In this document: positions 6,151 to 7,291 of the stretch, in pieces
Layout of the letters: the number at the start of each line of letters is the position of its first letter
Position numbering within the stretch: the stretch's first letter is position 1
Source of the DNA: Patescibacteria group bacterium
GTDB taxonomy: Bacteria; Patescibacteriota; Kazan-3B-28; UBA10110
DNA length: 7,291 bases
Assembly (NCBI GenBank): GCA_003524745.1
Contig: DQGN01000019.1
Span: 1,567-8,857, forward strand
Direction of reading: 5' to 3'
Program-made: the position numbers and the translations under genes
The notes under the pieces: model-generated
Told to the model about the DNA's origin: nothing
Database searches by the model: none
The model's input: only the letters and a program-made list of their open reading frames with translations

Positions 6151-6180
6151 TATCATGCTTGATACCTGACACTTGATACT
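6151..6180. repeat. Short direct repeats of CTTGATAC at the 3' end of the nuclease gene
   Basis: CTTGATAC occurs at 6158-6165 and again at 6172-6179, a 14-base period. TATCA at 6151-6155 can pair with TGATA at 6160-6164, giving a weak hairpin. The block ends 7 bases from the stop codon of the minus-strand nuclease gene. Its function is unknown. Confidence 0.5.
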
Positions 6181-6187
6181 ATTTAGT

Positions 6188-7291
6188 TCAGAGGCTGATG
6201 ATTTCTTGTAACTTTGGTTGGTAGGTTTTGGATTTGAGTTGCTGGCCAATTTTAGTGGCCAAGATAGCGCGGGAGTCGTCTTCGCCATGGGTGATAAAAA
6301 CCATGGGTTTAGTCGTAAAGCCGCCCAGCCATTTTAAGATACTGGCTTGATCAGCATGAGCGGAGAATGATTCGATGCCGGTAACTCTTGCCCGGATATT
6401 AGCGAAATATTTGTATATCTTCACGCGTTTAGCTCCGTCTAAAATCCTGCGTCCTAATGTACCGGGGACTTGATAGCCAGTAAAGATAATTTGGTTATCC
6501 GGGTTACTGGCATGGTGCAAAATATGATGTGGGATGCGTCCAGCATCGGCCATGCCTGAGCCGGCAATAATCACAGCAGCTCCAGTAAGCGTGTTGAGTT
6601 TTTTCGACTCGGCCGGTGTAGAGATTAAACGCAGACCTGGAAAATCAAAAAGATCAGGATCGGTGGATAATTGTTTTTGGAAATCATCATCGAATAGGTC
6701 GGTGTACTTTCGATAAATTTCAGTAATTTCGCTGGCAAGGGGGCTGTCTAACATCACCGGAATGTTGGGGAATTTTCCCTGATTTTTTAATAGATTGAAA
6801 GTATAAAGCAGATCCTGGGTCCGCTCTAAAGCGAATGAGGGAATGATAATCTGGGCATTATGCTGTTTGGCGAATAAAGCAGCTGTTAATAGGTCGTTTT
6901 CTCGATTTTTGATGGGGGCGTGCAAGCGATTGCCGTAAGTCGACTCACAAACGACATAATCGGCTTCTTTAATGATGATGGGATCTCTCAAAATCGGTAC
7001 CGGGCTGTTGCCTAAGTCGCCCGAAAAGACAATTTTTTTGTCATCTAACCACAATTCCACTAAAGCAGAGCCTAAAATGTGTCCGGCATCTTGTAGGCGC
7101 AGCTTAATTTTGGGGGTAATTTGCAGGGGAGTGGTATAGTCTAATTTGCGGAAGAGTTTAGCGGTATTATTAGCATCAGTCCGGTCGAACAGTATCTTGA
7201 TTTGTTCTTCTGTCACCCCATGTTCTTGGATTTGGGCAGCGTCGGTTAGAATAGTTTTAGCTAATTCGGCAGTAGCGGGAGTGCAATAAAT
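6188..7291 (-). CDS. Beta-CASP metallo-beta-lactamase RNA nuclease (N-terminal part outside window)
   Basis: The frame stays open to the window edge, so the gene begins beyond base 7291; the GTG at 7216 is an internal codon. The 25 residues before it, beginning IYCTPATAELAK, are themselves conserved family sequence. The 367 visible residues carry the second half of the metallo-beta-lactamase core (GHILGSA about 70-76, SGDLG 90-94). The beta-CASP insertion follows (ESTYGNR 116-122, PSFALERTQ 151-159, DSPLA 182-186, SGMADAGRIPHH 245-256). Last comes the RMMBL end with SAHADQ (310-315) and ITHGE (333-337). These supply the later metal ligands and the beta-CASP motifs; the HxHxDH motif should lie upstream. 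Relatives such as Thermus TTHA0252 and CPSF-73-like proteins are zinc-dependent RNA endo- or exonucleases of the cytoplasm. The stop is TGA at 6190-6188. Confidence 0.95.
   Translation of the reverse strand: MYCTPATAELAKTILTDAAQIQEHGVTEEQIKILFDRTDANNTAKLFRKLDYTTPLQITPKIKLRLQDAGHILGSALVELWLDDKKIVFSGDLGNSPVPILRDPIIIKEADYVVCESTYGNRLHAPIKNRENDLLTAALFAKQHNAQIIIPSFALERTQDLLYTFNLLKNQGKFPNIPVMLDSPLASEITEIYRKYTDLFDDDFQKQLSTDPDLFDFPGLRLISTPAESKKLNTLTGAAVIIAGSGMADAGRIPHHILHHASNPDNQIIFTGYQVPGTLGRRILDGAKRVKIYKYFANIRARVTGIESFSAHADQASILKWLGGFTTKPMVFITHGEDDSRAILATKIGQQLKSKTYQPKLQEIISL

Noticed and set aside
5888..6172. Minus-strand open frame of 94 codons across the convergent space
   Set aside because: It runs through three hairpin repeats, overlaps the end of the DUF4870-like gene, and its product resembles no protein I know. 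Repeat translation explains it.

Overview
This is a gene-dense stretch of about 7.3 kb with moderate GC content, carrying eight protein-coding genes (two cut by the window edges) and no rRNA, tRNA, CRISPR array or recognisable transposase. Gene content and style suggest a member of the Candidate Phyla Radiation (Patescibacteria, perhaps a Parcubacteria-like lineage). The reasons are short overlapping genes, weak Shine-Dalgarno sites, TTG starts, a SpoIID-type protein beside comF, a degenerate nucleotidyltransferase beside an O-antigen-ligase-like protein, and intergenic spaces filled with small palindromes. This placement is an inference from style and gene company, not from a marker phylogeny. 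Tryptophan is read from TGG and both TAA and TGA act as stops, so nothing points to UGA recoding.

Layout. At 1-444 (+) lies the C-terminal part of a SpoIID/LytB-domain protein, overlapped by comF (431-1141, +). Convergent with comF, only 3 bases away, is a small membrane-anchored Thr/Pro/Ser-rich protein of unknown function (1145-1810, -). It is driven by a near-consensus sigma-70 promoter (TTGACG, 17 bp, TATAAT). The 241-base space after it holds a roughly 120-base fold-back element bounded by an 8-bp direct repeat, then a small palindrome touching the stop codon of trpS (2052-3035, -). A short divergent promoter region separates trpS from a three-gene overlapping cluster on the + strand: a nucleotidyltransferase-fold protein (3113-4024), a polytopic O-antigen-ligase/polymerase-like protein (3999-5396) and a DUF4870/Tic20-like small membrane protein (5374-5898). 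The 289-base convergent space 5899-6187 is a mosaic of hairpins and short direct repeats. The window ends inside a beta-CASP metallo-beta-lactamase RNA nuclease gene (6188-7291, -), whose N-terminal part lies beyond the edge.

How the genes relate. The SpoIID-like, ligase-like and anchored proteins point to cell-envelope work, ComF to DNA uptake or recombination, and TrpRS and the beta-CASP nuclease to translation and RNA turnover. Only the three overlapping + strand genes look like one transcriptional unit. I see no clear new defence or mobile system. The most interesting signals are non-coding. Two related palindromes sit in sense orientation just after two unrelated genes and differ by a compensatory base pair, and a MITE-like fold-back element lies beside trpS.
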